The notes beneath the pieces were generated by a model. The model was not told the origin of the DNA, did no database searches, and saw only the letters and a list, made by a program, of their open reading frames with translations. The translations under genes and the position numbers were made by a program. A stretch of 64,000 nucleotides of DNA. Source: Cyanoderma ruficeps. Taxonomy: Eukaryota > Chordata > Aves > Passeriformes > Timaliidae. The stretch spans positions 6,213,532 through 6,277,531 of the forward strand of contig VZDJ01004378.1 of NCBI GenBank assembly GCA_008694505.1, read 5' to 3'. This document shows, piece by piece, positions 18,661 to 43,520 of this stretch (positions are counted from its first letter, which is position 1; each line of letters starts with the position of its first letter).

Positions 18661-19934
18661 GAAGAAGTACTCTGATCTTGTAATATTGCTAACAATCTTG
18701 TCTTTTAAAAATCCATGCATCATACAACAAAAATTTACTTCAGCATTACAAAATTTACTATAAATTATTATATAAAATATATATGATAAAATAGCAGTCC
18801 ACTTTCCAGGTTTCTGTGACCAGTTTGTGGACTACAATTTATTTGATCAATTTCTAGGGGATTGGCTAGCATGATGTGCTCTCAAATTTGCTAAAAGCAA
18901 TACATGTGACCAGTGACATCAGGGGAATCCTAAACTAGTTCCATCCTTGAGCTAGATCTCATGACCTGGATTCAGACTGAGTTTCTCTGTTTATAGTAAA
19001 TAATTACAAATTCTAATGGTAAAGAACACTTCACTTTCCCTGGATTGTCTTTCAGAAAGCAGCTGAACAAGAAGGTGTTTGTGGAACAATATAATTTTAT
19101 GTCTGTTATTTACATGATAATATGACACTTATATTTCTTTTATTTTCCCAATCACACACCTGGCACAGAATTTTATTTCTCTGTAAAGGACTAAACAAAC
19201 ACACGAGACACATGGGAGTGCCTTTAATGGAGCATCACCCATCAATCAATGTGTCACTTCTCCTCCCGCTCCCCAGAACTCCTTGTTGTTAACAAGACTT
19301 CCTCCTCACAGGCCTCAGCTAACTTTTACCTCCTTTCTCCTTCAGGTCTGGTAGTTACAGTTCAATCCTTATATTAATTGAGGAGATAAGCATTCTACAA
19401 GGCCATCTACAGACAATAAATGTTAATGTAAATGTGCACCATAAAGACATGAATCTACGCTACTTCACTCCTTTCACAGATTGTATGCAAATTTTATAAC
19501 CAGCTTTATTACATTTCTCAGAAAATGGCTGCACATATTCGTACTGTTTCCTTCACCACAGAAGAGGAACATCTGTTAAGCCTTAAGTAACCTCCACAAA
19601 AGGGCTTTTTATTTTAAGATGAGGAAAGGGTTGGCCAGAAACAAACACAGATCCCACAATTGTTTTACCTGCGCAAACTAAGCACTGAAACATCGTTATT
19701 ACAAATGAGGAAGTAAATAAAAAAAATTTTAAAATCTCACCTCCATAGTAAACTTGAAAAAAAAAAAAAGGGAAAACCTCCCAAGCTGCAGTGTGGGAAT
19801 GCATGGTTAGTTTATTGAGGATTAGTAGTTGTTGCTTTACTTCCTAACTAACATGACCACAGATGATGTTCATAGCCACCTAATTTTCTTTTCTGAGCAC
19901 ATAAAAAACTTTGTGCAACAAATGAATACACTTA

Positions 19935-30908
<10,974 letters not shown>

Positions 30909-31310
30909 TTAAAAAGAAAAAAAAAGTTAGAAATAAAAAAAATTTCTAGCATTAATTCTGGAGTTGCTTTGTCTCACCCTGAATATTTTGTCCACAGCAT
31001 CCAAGTACATCTAAGTGCATATGCACTCACATACACACACATATATGACACAATATAAAACAGCCCTGCATTATATTTACAAAACTATATTGAAAAATAT
31101 GATATTAAAAGAATAATTGTGAAACTCCTTCATTTTATAAGTTTTGGGGTGGGACCATGCCCCAAATTCCTACTGAGACAGCAGAAGCCAAATGAACAGG
31201 TGATTGAAACCTTTGTACTGTATTTCCAAATACGCTATATGCTATGTCCATATAAATGAATAATAAATCAGAGCTATAGTAAAGTGGACATGTAAGTTTC
31301 ATTCCTATCT

Positions 31311-31851
31311 GCTCTGGGGGGCACCCCATCTGGAGTACTGTGTCCAGCTCTGGCGTTCTCACCATAGGAAAGACAGGAACCTGTTGGAGCAAGTCCAGAG
31401 GAAGTCATGAAGAGGATTAGAAAGATGGAGCACCTCTCCCCATGAAGAAAGGCTGAGAGAATTGGAATGGTTCAGCCTGGAAAAGAGATGGCTCTGGAGA
31501 AATCTTAAAGCAGCCTTCCAGTACCTAAAGGGCGCCTCCTGGAGAGCTGGAGAGAAACTTTTTACAAGGGCATGTAATGACAGGACAAGGGCAAATGTCT
31601 TTAAACTGAAAGAGAGCAAATTTAGATCGAATGTTAGGAAGAAATTCCTTACTGTGAGGGTAGGAAAACACTGGAAACAGGTTGCCTAGAGAAGCTGGGG
31701 ATGGCTCATCCCTGGAACAGTGGAAGGCCAGGTTGGATGCAGCTTGAAGAAACGTGGTCTATTGGAAAATGTCCCTGCCCATGGCAGGGGGGGTTGGAAC
31801 CCAGTGATTTTTAAGATCCCTTCCAATAGAAGCCATTCCATGATTATATGA
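31311..31851 (+). mobile_element. CR1 LINE 3' fragment
   Basis: Plus-strand CR1, 5'-truncated. It opens with CATCTGGAGTACTGTGTCCA, continues through GCTGAGAGAATTGGAATGGT and AGGTTGCCTAGAGAAGCTGG, and ends TCCCTTCCAATAGAAGCCAT with TTCCATGATTATATGAC. These are the end of ORF2 and the 3' UTR of a CR1. It has stops and deletions. It lies in CFTR intron 1, antisense to the gene, about 0.4 kb upstream of exon 2. Confidence 0.94.
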
Positions 31852-33549
31852 CATCCTACATTGCAAATGCACTTAACAACACAAATCTCGCACAGAACTC
31901 CTCATAAGGTCTTCATTGTGTCCATTATATACGCATATTTTACATTTGTTTTTTCAAATGTCATGTTTAAAATTTTAATACCAATTTAAAGGGCCTGCTG
32001 AAACAAAACAAAGCAGGAAAAGACTACTCTGTAAAGTAAGCCTTTATAAGCCATGACTAATTTTATCAAACAGTTCAGCTCCAAAAAAGCCTATGAATCC
32101 CCAAGGATCAACTTATGCAAATTTTTTCACCAGATTCTGTTCAGAAATCTTTTTGAAAGCAAAGGACTGGATCAAAAAATAATAATTGTTTTGAGCTAAT
32201 GGTGTATTTTGAAACTATTTGAATTTCTGCTTTACTGTCATCGATAAAAATTATTTCTTTAAATAAATGAAGAGCCTGCAAAAGAAGTAGCTTGTGGTTG
32301 ATTTCTCTCACACTTCCAGATGTAAACCAGAGTTTGTAAAAAACCCTGCATGATTCATAATTATGATAAAATTCTGCAAAACCTCAATAATTTCAAAATG
32401 TTTGTTTTAAACTGTTTTTGTAGACAACAACTAAAACTCCACAAAATACATGCAATAATGTTTCCCACAGTCACTTAGAAAATACAAACATATGCCTGTA
32501 AGAACATATGTCATACACACAAAGTAATCCACATTCTCAATTGCAGCCTCTGAAGGTGCAAAGAATTTGATACAAAGGTAAAAGAACATCATTGAACACT
32601 ACAAAAGCGCAAAAACGCCTTAACACAACAGACGACTACCTGTGTGCAACTGTGTGCACACACATGCACACCTGAACATTTACGTTAATGTAAAGTTATG
32701 AATTGCATGAGACACCAGTCTAAAATCCCCATAATTCAGTAAAGCACCAAGACATTTCTCAAGTGCATGGTTGTATCACACTTACTGCAAAGAGAATATG
32801 CCTTACGAAATTGAAGGAGTATCCTTCATTTCTGCAATAATAGTATGGTTTCAGATGGATTAGATGGCTTCTAGCTCAGTCTTTCGTATACCACTGTAGC
32901 TGAGAAATAAGTGATTCATGGTATGTTATAGGAAGGGAGCTAGGAGAGTCCACTTTGTAGAGTTCACTGGATTCTCATTTTACCATTTGGAGATGATAAA
33001 ACATCCATAAACTTTACAACTACTGGAAATAGGGGACAATATTTTTCAGGAATAAAACAGATTAGAAGAAAACCTTTGAATTTCTTTTGAAAACCTTTGA
33101 AAGTCTTTCATGGATACTGCAAATGGTATATCAGGTACTGATTTGTATTTTTCCAGCTCCTGAAGACAGAAAAGATCAGATGCTATTGACTTTGTGTACA
33201 TCTTGTGGAGAACTGGCTAATCCTTGTCATTCAGGAACAGAAACTCTTATGAGTTCCTGTTCTCAGCATCACTGATGTCCCATATATGCAGATATTTCAG
33301 TAATGACAGAATGAATACAAGTTACGGGATACAAAACCACTACTGCAACTAATGCAAGGAAGTAGCAGTACTTCCTAGGCAACTTCTTTAATTCACAACA
33401 CTGTAGCTAAGTAATAAACTTCCTAAGCTCCTTAATAATGCTTTGAGACTGCAATAAGCAATTCCCAACCTGACTAAAGATAAGTGCTTTACAGTTTCAC
33501 TTTGTATGTTTTGAGAAAACATTTTTTATTACACTGTTTCCCTCCACAT

Positions 33550-33568
33550 ATTTTATTTTATTTTATTT
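33550..33568. repeat. (TTTTA)n microsatellite
   Basis: About four TTTTA units within CFTR intron 1. Simple repeat only. Confidence 0.85.
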
Positions 33569-36500
33569 ATAGTTTTGGTTAACACCTATCCTGGCATTTT
33601 GCCACAGCCTGAACTAACAAAATGTGACTGCATTTAGAAAGAGAGCTGAGTGGCTGTATTATCATTTGGGGAAGGCAGCACACTTAGCAGATCTACTGTA
33701 CTCCTAGAAATGTCTCTCGTTTTACTCTGTGCTTAACTCCGTGATAACCAGGTGCATTTATCACTGCCATCAAAATTACATGGTCCCTAAACTACCCTCC
33801 TCTCCCAAGGCAGCGTTTGGTAAAGACTTATGTAGTCCTCATCCTCATCTCACTGCTCATCACAGTAGCTGGAACTGCGCTAGATAAACTCCTCCAGCCA
33901 GCTAAAGGAGCAGTGCTGACACCTTCCCCTGGGGACCTCCTAGTATTCAGCCAGGTTCCTGCTGCAAGCTGCTGGCAGGGCTTGCACTGAGATGTTCATC
34001 TCCCAGCCGCCCTGGCCCTGCTTGGAAGGCCCACCCTAAACAGATCCCGCCAGTTTGTACACTGCAGCTTCCAGTGACAAGTGGCTTCAGGTTGGAGTGT
34101 AATCGTCAGAGGAGCTGGCCTGGTGTGTGATGTTTGTCTCAAGGTGGACTTTCAACAGCTGCTTGAGTTGTGTTGTCAAGAACTGTGGGAGCCAGTTTGT
34201 GCTTTATTAAAAGGAATATACTGGACCTAAAACACATAAACATGTCATAAAACCAATTTTTTGCCAGATTCCTATAGCATTTCTATAGCCATTATGTTCT
34301 AGATTCTTTGCAAAGATTTGAAATGCAAAATGACTACGAATTTATTTTAACTGGCAATATAATCTGTAGTTACCCAAGCTTCCATAACACTAGGTGATAT
34401 AACATAGTCAGAGTTTGTCAATGAAAATGGCTCTTCTATTTTTTTTGGCTTATTGGAAGCAATCTGTCAACATTAATGCTGAGGTTTTTCCTGAGGTTGT
34501 TGAGGAAGAGAAAATTAATCTGAAAGGAAGACAGCAAGAAGGAAGGGAAACAGATTGGCTTTACAGCATTATGTTAGCAAATGCCATCGGATTACTGGCT
34601 GGCATTTAATGAAGCCTTTCACAGAGAAACCTGCAGTGCTGTGAGAGTTTTGCCACTAACTAGGAATGCTGTTATGGGTACACAAACATAAAACCCAGCA
34701 GGGAACAAGTTTCAAGGATGTACAGTAGGAAAGAAGAAAAGAAGAAGGCAAGTTAAATATCATATATATAATGTACTGTTTGGTAGATCTCTAATGATCA
34801 TTTCTTTGTCATTTACTTCACCAATATGTAACAGATTTCTTATTACAGCTATTGCTTTCTACAGCATGTTCAGACTCATCCCACTCAAGCAAATTGTATC
34901 AATGGGACAGATGTCTTTGGCTTTCCAGAGGGTATTAACACTGACAATTTGTCAATAGGATTTGACTCTCCCTTAAGGCTGCTTTGAGTGTCACTGAAGA
35001 CAGAAGGAGCATCTGTGTTGCTAAGCCAACTGCCCAGATCTTCCTGAGCACAGGAATACCCTAGCTCCCTCAGGCTCTTCAGATCAAGAAGCACAGTTTG
35101 CTGAGACAGTGACAGAGCAGCGGTGCTGGGCTACCCAAGACCAGCAAAACAGAGCAGCTTTCCTACAAGGGTCACTGATCAAACTGGTACCATTTCAACA
35201 GGTGCTCTGTGCACAACACAGCAACATCTGCTGAGCAGCACAGGGGTGACCACAGTTTCACTCCCTTCTACAAAGCATTCATAGCTGTGCAAAATATAGT
35301 TAAGCACAGTGACTGCAGCTCCTAAGGAACTGGACCTAAAATTCAATGGAGAGAGCAAGAATAGTGCCTCCGGCTTTAACTTATCCTTCCTCCAAACAAT
35401 TAAGGGGAGGTAGGGCGAGGGCAGGAAGGAAGGAACATAATCAAGCTGTAATTATGATGCTTTGGACCCTAAGATTTACAAGATGCTGGTAGACCCATGA
35501 ATTCTTACCAACTGCAAGAAAAGGCTGAGGTACCACATAGATCTCAAACATTCCCTAAGAGTCCCTCTAACCAGACTACATCAGAGGCTTTTCCCCCAAA
35601 AGATACCCATCGTTCCAGCTGCAACAAATTGTAAATGATTGCTTACTTTATACTAGAAGTCACTTTAGTACACCCAAAACTGCTTCTCCAGAAGAGTGTC
35701 TGCACCACCAGCTGTCTTCTCTGAGCATCCTGTAATGCAGCTGTAAAATGTGACCCTAGCTTTTTGTGATCCTTGCTAACAGATGGGTCAAGTCAGCATC
35801 CCCATGGAACATAACAGCGTTTTTCCTGCCTCCCCCGCCCCTTGGTTACCCTCCACAGAGTAGGGTTGCAGTTACTTTGTTTTGAATAGTAACCTACTGA
35901 AATAGCATGTTATATATTCTGAAAACTATATTAACCTTATCATTTCCACCTTTATAAACAAAAAATTGTAATATAGTTTAATATTTAATTATGACAAAGT
36001 TTCAACAACAAAAATAAATGCAGATCCTACTGATTTCTGTTTTGCTGTTGTCGTTTTTCCCCCATATCACAAAAGTTAAGATTTTAATTTCTTCACTAAT
36101 AAACAAATCTTCCCCACGAGGTGTTATTTGCCATGGAAAGTATTTAGCTACAATATTATTGACTCTGCCACTAGCTGTGAGCAGCACCATTTTAAGAATA
36201 CTCAATGTTCTGCTGAAACCCCAGGATTTCAATAGCAAATCTTAATTAGGATTATGCCACAGCAATTCTCAGGGAAGTCTTGTCTTTGATGCCCAGTTTT
36301 TGTGAAGTGACACTTGTTCAAATTATTATCTAATTTCTAAATGCTTTTTTAGTAGTAATTCAATACTTTTTTCCTTACAATTGGTCAGGTAGTCAAGATA
36401 TTTCAGTTTGCAGAAGTACTGAGAGATATTTGAAAGAAAACAAAGCACATCAGGAGATAGCTTGTGCAAGATGGAAGGACAGAATATATTAATTGTATTG

Positions 36501-39500
36501 CAATGTGTCAATTGTTTAGGTACCAAAGTCAAGTGTAAGACATGCCTCAAATATTTCTTTAACAAAGCTAACAAAATAACAGTGATGTGCTATGAGCAGG
36601 GTTTGCAAGGCTGTTTTGGCATATACCTACAGCTAGATTGACCAGGAGAGGATGTTCCTTCATCTTCCTTCTTTTTCTCAATCATATATCCCTCAGGAAA
36701 AAGAAGAGAAAGATTTCTTTTCTCCTAGTCCTTTGAAAGAACAAGGAACGTTACAGAAAGTTTGCATCAGCAAAACAGTTGCAGAGCAGTGCTATTCATG
36801 ATTTAATTGAATTTTAAAATCTTCCAGATGTGTCACTAAGTGATAGCAACACATTTCACCCAATTTAGCACTTCACTCTGTTAGCCATGCATTTTAAAAG
36901 ATATTTTGCATAATAAAATAGCACGGAGTTGCACATCAGGTACAATGGCCCTTTCCAAAACTATAATTTGTTCCAACCCCAATGACTGATACATGGTCAG
37001 GTATAAACAAACAGGTGAACACAGTCATATTTTATTTAGTTTTAATACCATGTGTCAAAATGTAAATTACCATTACAGTAATATGGAATCAACCCTGAAT
37101 TAGGTGCTGCTTCTCTTACTACTTGCTCTTTGCCATTTTCTCTGTATCCTGGTATTTGATGATGTTATTCCCCAGCATCATCCTTGCAAATTAATGAGAA
37201 AATGCCTCATATCTTTTGATTTCCAAAACATTCTTGGGCTTTGAGCAAAGCAACACTGGGGGGACCTTTGTGGTTTTGTTTTCTTTGTATTTATTACCAA
37301 TAGAGAAATAAAAGCATTCCAGAACTTAAAGATTAACTTTAAAATGAGTTAAAGTGAAAGTTATAGTGAGGTACCAGAATGACTCCAATACAACAAAGGT
37401 TCATATCCTTTATTTTAAAAGTTGGGAGGAAAAATAAAGGATAAATGCCAACATTAAAATATGGGAATGTACCTAAACCCAAGTACCTTTACCAGCAATC
37501 ACTTAGGATTTTCTCCTAAGGCACAACCTTGCCCATGGAGTCAAGACATTTGTATTGCACCAGCCCACCCCAAGTGCTGCTTTTCAGGATCAATTCCCCC
37601 TTCCTACCTATCTTCTCCTGAAAGAAGGATGATTACCTATATCTGACAGGCACAAAGCTTCTGGTTTAAATTGAAAAACAATGCTCTTTCAAAATATGTC
37701 TTAAATGTCTACTTATTCTCTCCTAATTTGGGGAGTTTCATGACAATCCAGCCTTGGATTAGCTATTTGCTGACTGAAAAAGCTCATGCAGATCCTTTTG
37801 CTTATAAGAGAGGGACTGATATGTAAACAGCCTCTGAGTTCTTGCTTGTCTCACCCAGGCATACCCTGACTCTCATGGAAGGCAGTTGAACTGCATCTAC
37901 AAGTTCACATGGCAAAATTTGGCAATGTCTTCCAATATGCCTCCTTAAATACTAGTCAAATTTCACCTTTAACTTACTTATTTACAAGGACATAATGTGA
38001 CACATCATTACCTAGATGTCAAGTTGGAACCATCCTGCCTCCACAACTATACCTACACATGTATGTTGCAAAGCTGTGGGGTGGGTGAAGAGAAAAAACA
38101 TAAACCAAGATAACAGCAACCTGTAGAAACCTCTTGCAATAAGTCACAATATTCTCACCACTTTGAAATTTAGCATATCCAAAATTACAGATATTCTGAG
38201 ACTTAAATTCTTCAGTATGAAAGAAGTGATAATTGTTCACAGCAGAAATATTCTGAAATAACTTTGTTACACCAGAAATACTCTTGTGCAATCAAAGTTC
38301 TGGACAGGAGAACTCAGGCAGATTGCACTGACTCCACCACATGCTCCTAGGACAAATCACAATCCTTGTGTAGCACACTTTCTTCTCTACAGAACTAGTA
38401 AGGAAGCTTCTTTTTAACCCATCCTGTGTGCTATCTGCTTAGACTTCAAGATCTTCAAAACAGACTTCCTTAACAAATATTTTGCTTAGAACAAAGGACT
38501 TCAAGTTTCTGTCAGTGCATTTAGATACCTCTGTAATACAGATAATAAATCTACTAACCATTCCATTGCCTACAGTATTAAAAAAAAAAAACAAAACAAC
38601 AAACAAGGATTTGAATGGATTACTTTCTATCTCACCAAAATCAAATAAGCATGTAGAAAATAACAAGGTACAGACAGGTCTGCAAACATTTCAAATGCTT
38701 GATAGTTTATTTTGAGTATCAAGATAGTAAGTCTTCCTCCTGCAGGAAGAAAACAGACTTCAAATATATTTCAGAAGTCAAATGCAACTTGATCTAGGCA
38801 TCTGTGCTTTAGAGTTATAAAGCAGCCAGAGGAGGTCCCTGTGATACACAAGGTTTGCACTTTTGGTCATTAGACAAAAGATGCAGTATCAGACTGAGCC
38901 AAGCACACAATTTAGCCTTATTTTTAAAGAAGGTATTTCTCTGACTGAAATTACTTGAAGTGTAGGAGACACTGCATCCTTTCTCCAGTTCACTTCAAGT
39001 TTCACGTTGTATCTTGGAAACAGCAATAAAAGTAAAATTTTCAGAAGGAGTCCAAAACTTGCACGCACATCTTTGAATCATCTGACTTTCAGAAGCTGAC
39101 ACCTTGCAGTTTTAGACAGGTCCGAAGGACTGGCAGACCAGAACTTGTGGCAACAGACAAAATATTTGAAAATATTTGATCAGGCACCCTCACAGGGCCA
39201 TAATCTGTGCTGTAGCTGTATCTGTGCTTGGTTGTCACTAACAGCCAGGATTTACAATTGCCTGGGACAAGTGAAAGGCAGCTCATCAGGGCTAGATACA
39301 TACAGGGCCATAAGAATATACTGTAGAAAAGTTGCCTTGTATAAGTGTCTAAGCTGACTGCCCCAGAAACTAAGGCATAACACTGTGCCATTCACCTGCG
39401 ACTGTACAAAGATGCTCCTTATTCAAAGAGGAAAGATGACCAAAGTGTTATAGCTAGGTATTGATAAGAGAGGCTCCAAATATATATTGGTCATGACAAT

Positions 39501-42500
39501 TTCCAGACACCTGCCCTCCCGAGTGAAATTTATAGAAATGAATTAGGCCTTTAAGCTTCATATACAAAATCTGGGACTTTTAGGAACTCAAGACAGTTTC
39601 AGGAGAAACTTGGAGTAAAAATGTACATGTTAAATCCCAAACTTCACAAGGAAAACACAAGATTTTTCAGTTCAAGGATGAAAATCCTAAGTAACTTGTT
39701 GGCATGGAATTCTAAGATACACAGTTCAAGAATAGAGCAGGGGCTACCCAGGGAAGGCCTAGCTTTAGCTCCTTTCTCTGAAGGGAATCAATTGAATTCT
39801 CATGAAAATGCTTTTTCAAACCTGAAACTATCTCATACAAGACACCCTTAAACTTGAAATTATGACTGAATTAAGCTAGAAAGAGTGATAGAATAACATT
39901 ACTGTAGCATATGGGCTAAGTACTTTCAAAACTTAAGTCTTGAATTCTCTTATCCACCTTAAAGGTAATTATCAGACTTCTAAAGAAGTCTCACACCAGG
40001 AATTAGGACTTGCAAAGAAGTTTTTTTATTCAGAAGAATACAGAGTCACTCTTGATTCATGCTCTAAAAAGTAGCTGAGCCAGAGATAGGGAGCTAAAAC
40101 ATCTTCACTGCCAAACACTGGTAACACTTGGTCCTACTTCCTAGAAGAGGTGAGGTATAGAATTGAATTCCTTTTCCTAGCCCACACAACACACACAGGG
40201 TAGAAGAAGGAATCCAACATTCAACACTTATCCTGTACTGGCTAAATTGTTCTAGGAACCACAGGACAGCTGTATAAATGTACAGATTTCTTCTCCTCTA
40301 GTTTGGAAAGCAAGAAGCAACTAGAGCAGATCTGATTAACTGAATCCATGAGAAGACTTGACACAAAAGCTGAGTTAGTTTGTATTTCTCATTTGGATTT
40401 TATAATGAACAGGCACTAAAGTACTCAGTTTTCCCAAGAGTTGTCACATTTGATAGGTACCAAGCAAAAGTGTATGCTTAAAGAGTGGACACAATCATAA
40501 GGATTACTTTTTGAGAACTTGTATTTTAATATCTAAAGTTGCATGTAAAAGAAAAGTAATAAAGTCAGAATTGTCCCATAGTTGCAGCCATTTCTGAAAC
40601 TCTGACAATAACTCTGTGTGCCAGTTCTCAGATAAAAATTGATTAATTAACAAGGCTTCCTGATCTCACTTAATTTTCAATAAAAACTAGGTGATTGCAA
40701 AGTAGTCTGATATTGTTTGCGACAAAAGGTTTGGCTTTGACCCTTCAAAACCCCAAGATTCCAAAAGAAAATAAGTAATGGTTATAAAGGCAAAAGTGAA
40801 GTTTCAGAATGAATATGAAGGTAAGCATATGATGATCTGACTGCTTCTGCATAAAACTCTGTTTTCTTAAGGCAATGTAAAAAGTTGCCAATGAACAAAG
40901 AATGTGGTTGGGAACAGAAGAGATCAACTTGGAAAATGTAATAAGGAAAACACAACAAAACACAAAACAATCTCTGAAGCTCCAAACTCTCAGTATCTAG
41001 TGTTTTCTAAGTGTCCTCCTAACGGAGGATCTCAAACCACTTGTTCTCACACCTTGTTTCTTAACCACCAAAGTTCAGGTTTTAAACCAAAATTGTTTAA
41101 AATTTAGAATGAAAGTTAACTTCCAATTTTAAATACTTTCTATCTTGACCACTCCTAGTAATTATCTTTTTTTTTTTTTTTGCCCCAGTAGTATCACCAT
41201 CACTAATACAACAAAAAGGCAACAATTTCTATAAGATACTACTCTTGGTATATCAAGACATTTTCTCACCTTATTTTTTTGCACAAAGAATTAAGAAAAA
41301 AGGTCCAAACAATACTGAAACATGTATAAATCATTCAATTATGAGCAGAGAGGTACATTCTGATTTTAACACGCTAAACCTATCACTCTCGCTCAAACAG
41401 GATAGATTATGAAGCAATAAAACCTTGCCAATAGGCTTACACACCTACAGCTGACAACAGCTTGTACAATATTAAATAGCAATATATTTATCAGCAAGAT
41501 TTACTGAATAATCATAGTTAATAATTTAACATAATTTCTGCTAACATGATCTTCAACTTATCACAAAATATTCAGATTGGTACTTCACATATAAATGCAT
41601 TGCAGACTCTTATAAAAGTTACTTCACTGAAACAAGTACTGTGTTGTACTTGATAGCAACTATTTCATTATCATTGAAAAAAGCAATCTCTCTTCATACA
41701 TCTTTTTTCCATTTCTTTGCTCTAGTTAATATTCATCAGGAACCTCTCCTTAACTTCATATACTTTATTATTATCACTTTAGTTACAGTCACCTGACCAA
41801 CAGCTGGTACAGTATAATGCATCATGCATGATAAACATGATTAAAACACAAGTCAATTGACTTAAAGACTGTGATTTACAAGATGAGCTCAGGCCTCAGG
41901 ATGGTTAATTTTGTACTTAATGAGCAGGAACTGCATCTGGTTTCAGATGTGGAAACGTTCATGATAGGAATCAGAAATATATTTGCTTTATCTTATTGGG
42001 GTTTTTTCTTCTCACCTTCAACACCCTAGGTTCTAGGATGATAAATTTAATAGAAGTTTATATTGAAATAAAATTAAATAGAGCACGTGGCCCCTCGAGA
42101 AATTAAACCAATATATACTTATTTCCTACAGATTTCTGTCATATACTTGACAGGAGCGCTGACTGAAGCATCATTTATGGAGAACTTATAATTGCTTGTA
42201 CTCCTGTCATGCATACTTTCTGGTTCTAAGAGTATCTGGCAGCAAGCATGACTTCTTTCCCACTGCAGCACCACTGGAGAAAAACTATAGGATCATTACT
42301 TTTACCTGGATGTTTGTAAAACTTCAGGAACAGGTTATATTTGGGATCATTCCCCTCATATCATAAAATGAGCCAAAGGAGGGGGAGACAGGCAAACTGA
42401 CTCATACAGACTCCCATTAAGAAACTTTAACAAACATACAGGCCAACCTGCTGAAAGCTATCCCAAAAGGATTTAAAAGTGAGCTAAAAGCTTTTTCAGG

Positions 42501-43345
42501 CAATGTTATAGTTTTTCACCATGTGCTCTCATTTCAGTCATGATGTTTACATCTTACACAAGAGTTCCTCCCGTCCTTCCTGCGAAAGACCCTCCAGTAA
42601 CAAAAGGGGGAACCAGTACTCTGGTAAAACCAGTGCTGTGTGGGCCAATGCCAAAAAGATTATTTGCTCTTTCCAGTTCGCAGTGTCATTTCTAGCGATG
42701 TCACATAAGAAGTATTCAGCTTCCATATTGTCTTACAAAATACATTGTGCCCAAGCATTGGTATTAGCTGCTTCTCTTTTTATTTGAAGTTTTTAGAAAG
42801 AAAAGGCACTAAGAAGTTTGCTTGTAAGAGAACATTTTCAAGGTGTACAAAGAACTGTTTCCAGTAAAATCCTGTATTACACTTGCACATTGAGCAAACG
42901 CTAAACACTCAAAGAGCCAAACAGAAGGAATCCTTGTTCCGAGAGCATTTCCCCTCTGCTCCCTACCACCCCATTGTATTCTCAAAGTTTACATGAAATA
43001 ACAGATTAACTAGTTGAGCAATTACCAAAGGTTGCTCAAATTATGTCATAAATTCATCTGTCCGGATACAGCAAAGGTTTACGACACCTGACAGAGCCCA
43101 TTCCTGGTGCTAAAACCCCAGCAACAACGACAAAAAAGAGTGATCTGACCAACTAACGAGACTCCCACCGCTCTCCCCACAGACTTTTCCCGACCGAATT
43201 GGCGCCCAGAGCTCGGTTCCCTTCCCCGGGAGAGCAGAGTGGGCTGGGCGGGGGGCGCGGAGCCCCCGCTGAACTCCCGCCCGCCGCTGCCCAGCCCGGC
43301 CCACTGCCCCCACCCGCACGCGTCCCGCCGCACCGGGGCTCCCAC

Positions 43346-43398
43346 CTGAAGAAAAGTTTGGAGAAGATGTTCGCCTTCTCCAGGGGAGACCTCTGCAT
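43346..43398 (-). CDS. CFTR: CFTR exon 1, start codon
   Basis: ATG at 43398-43396 opens MQRSPLEKANIFSKLFF plus two bases of an Arg codon, 53 nt to the donor TTCAG|gtggga, exactly the human length. Human reads MQRSPLEKASVVSKLFF. The start is fixed by this match and by a fair Kozak context (CTCACC before ATG, A at -3). The leucine and phenylalanines of SKLFF belong to the first turn of the lasso that dips into the membrane in CFTR structures. The open frame continues into intron 1 without a stop, but the homology to CFTR ends at the donor. Confidence 0.98.
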
Positions 43399-43512
43399 GG
43401 TGAGGTGAGGTGAGATGCGGTGAGTGGGGAACCGGAGGCAGCCGCTAGTCGCTGACGCCTCGCTCGCCCACTCCGTTCCTGCGGCTCTCCCACCTTATCC
43501 GCCCGGCCGCTC
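43399..43512 (-). other. CFTR: CFTR 5' untranslated region (start site not determined)
   Basis: GC-rich leader between the CRE-like site and the ATG. Directly upstream of the ATG the minus strand repeats CTCAC-type pentamers (CTCACCTCACCTCACC), a pyrimidine-rich C/T/A tract free of G. No ATG is seen upstream in this stretch, so no upstream open frame is evident. The transcription start cannot be fixed from sequence alone. Confidence 0.55.
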
Positions 43513-43520
43513 TGATGTCA
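43513..43520 (-). promoter_or_regulatory. CFTR: variant cAMP response element TGACATCA
   Basis: The minus strand reads TGACATCA, one base from the CRE consensus TGACGTCA, 115-122 nt upstream of the ATG. As I recall, the human CFTR promoter has the same variant octamer, and the next bases are also alike (human CAGCAGG, here GAGCGGC). The nearby inverted CCAAT box of the human promoter is not seen; GC-rich sequence is there instead. Binding of CREB/ATF factors is inference. Confidence 0.65.
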
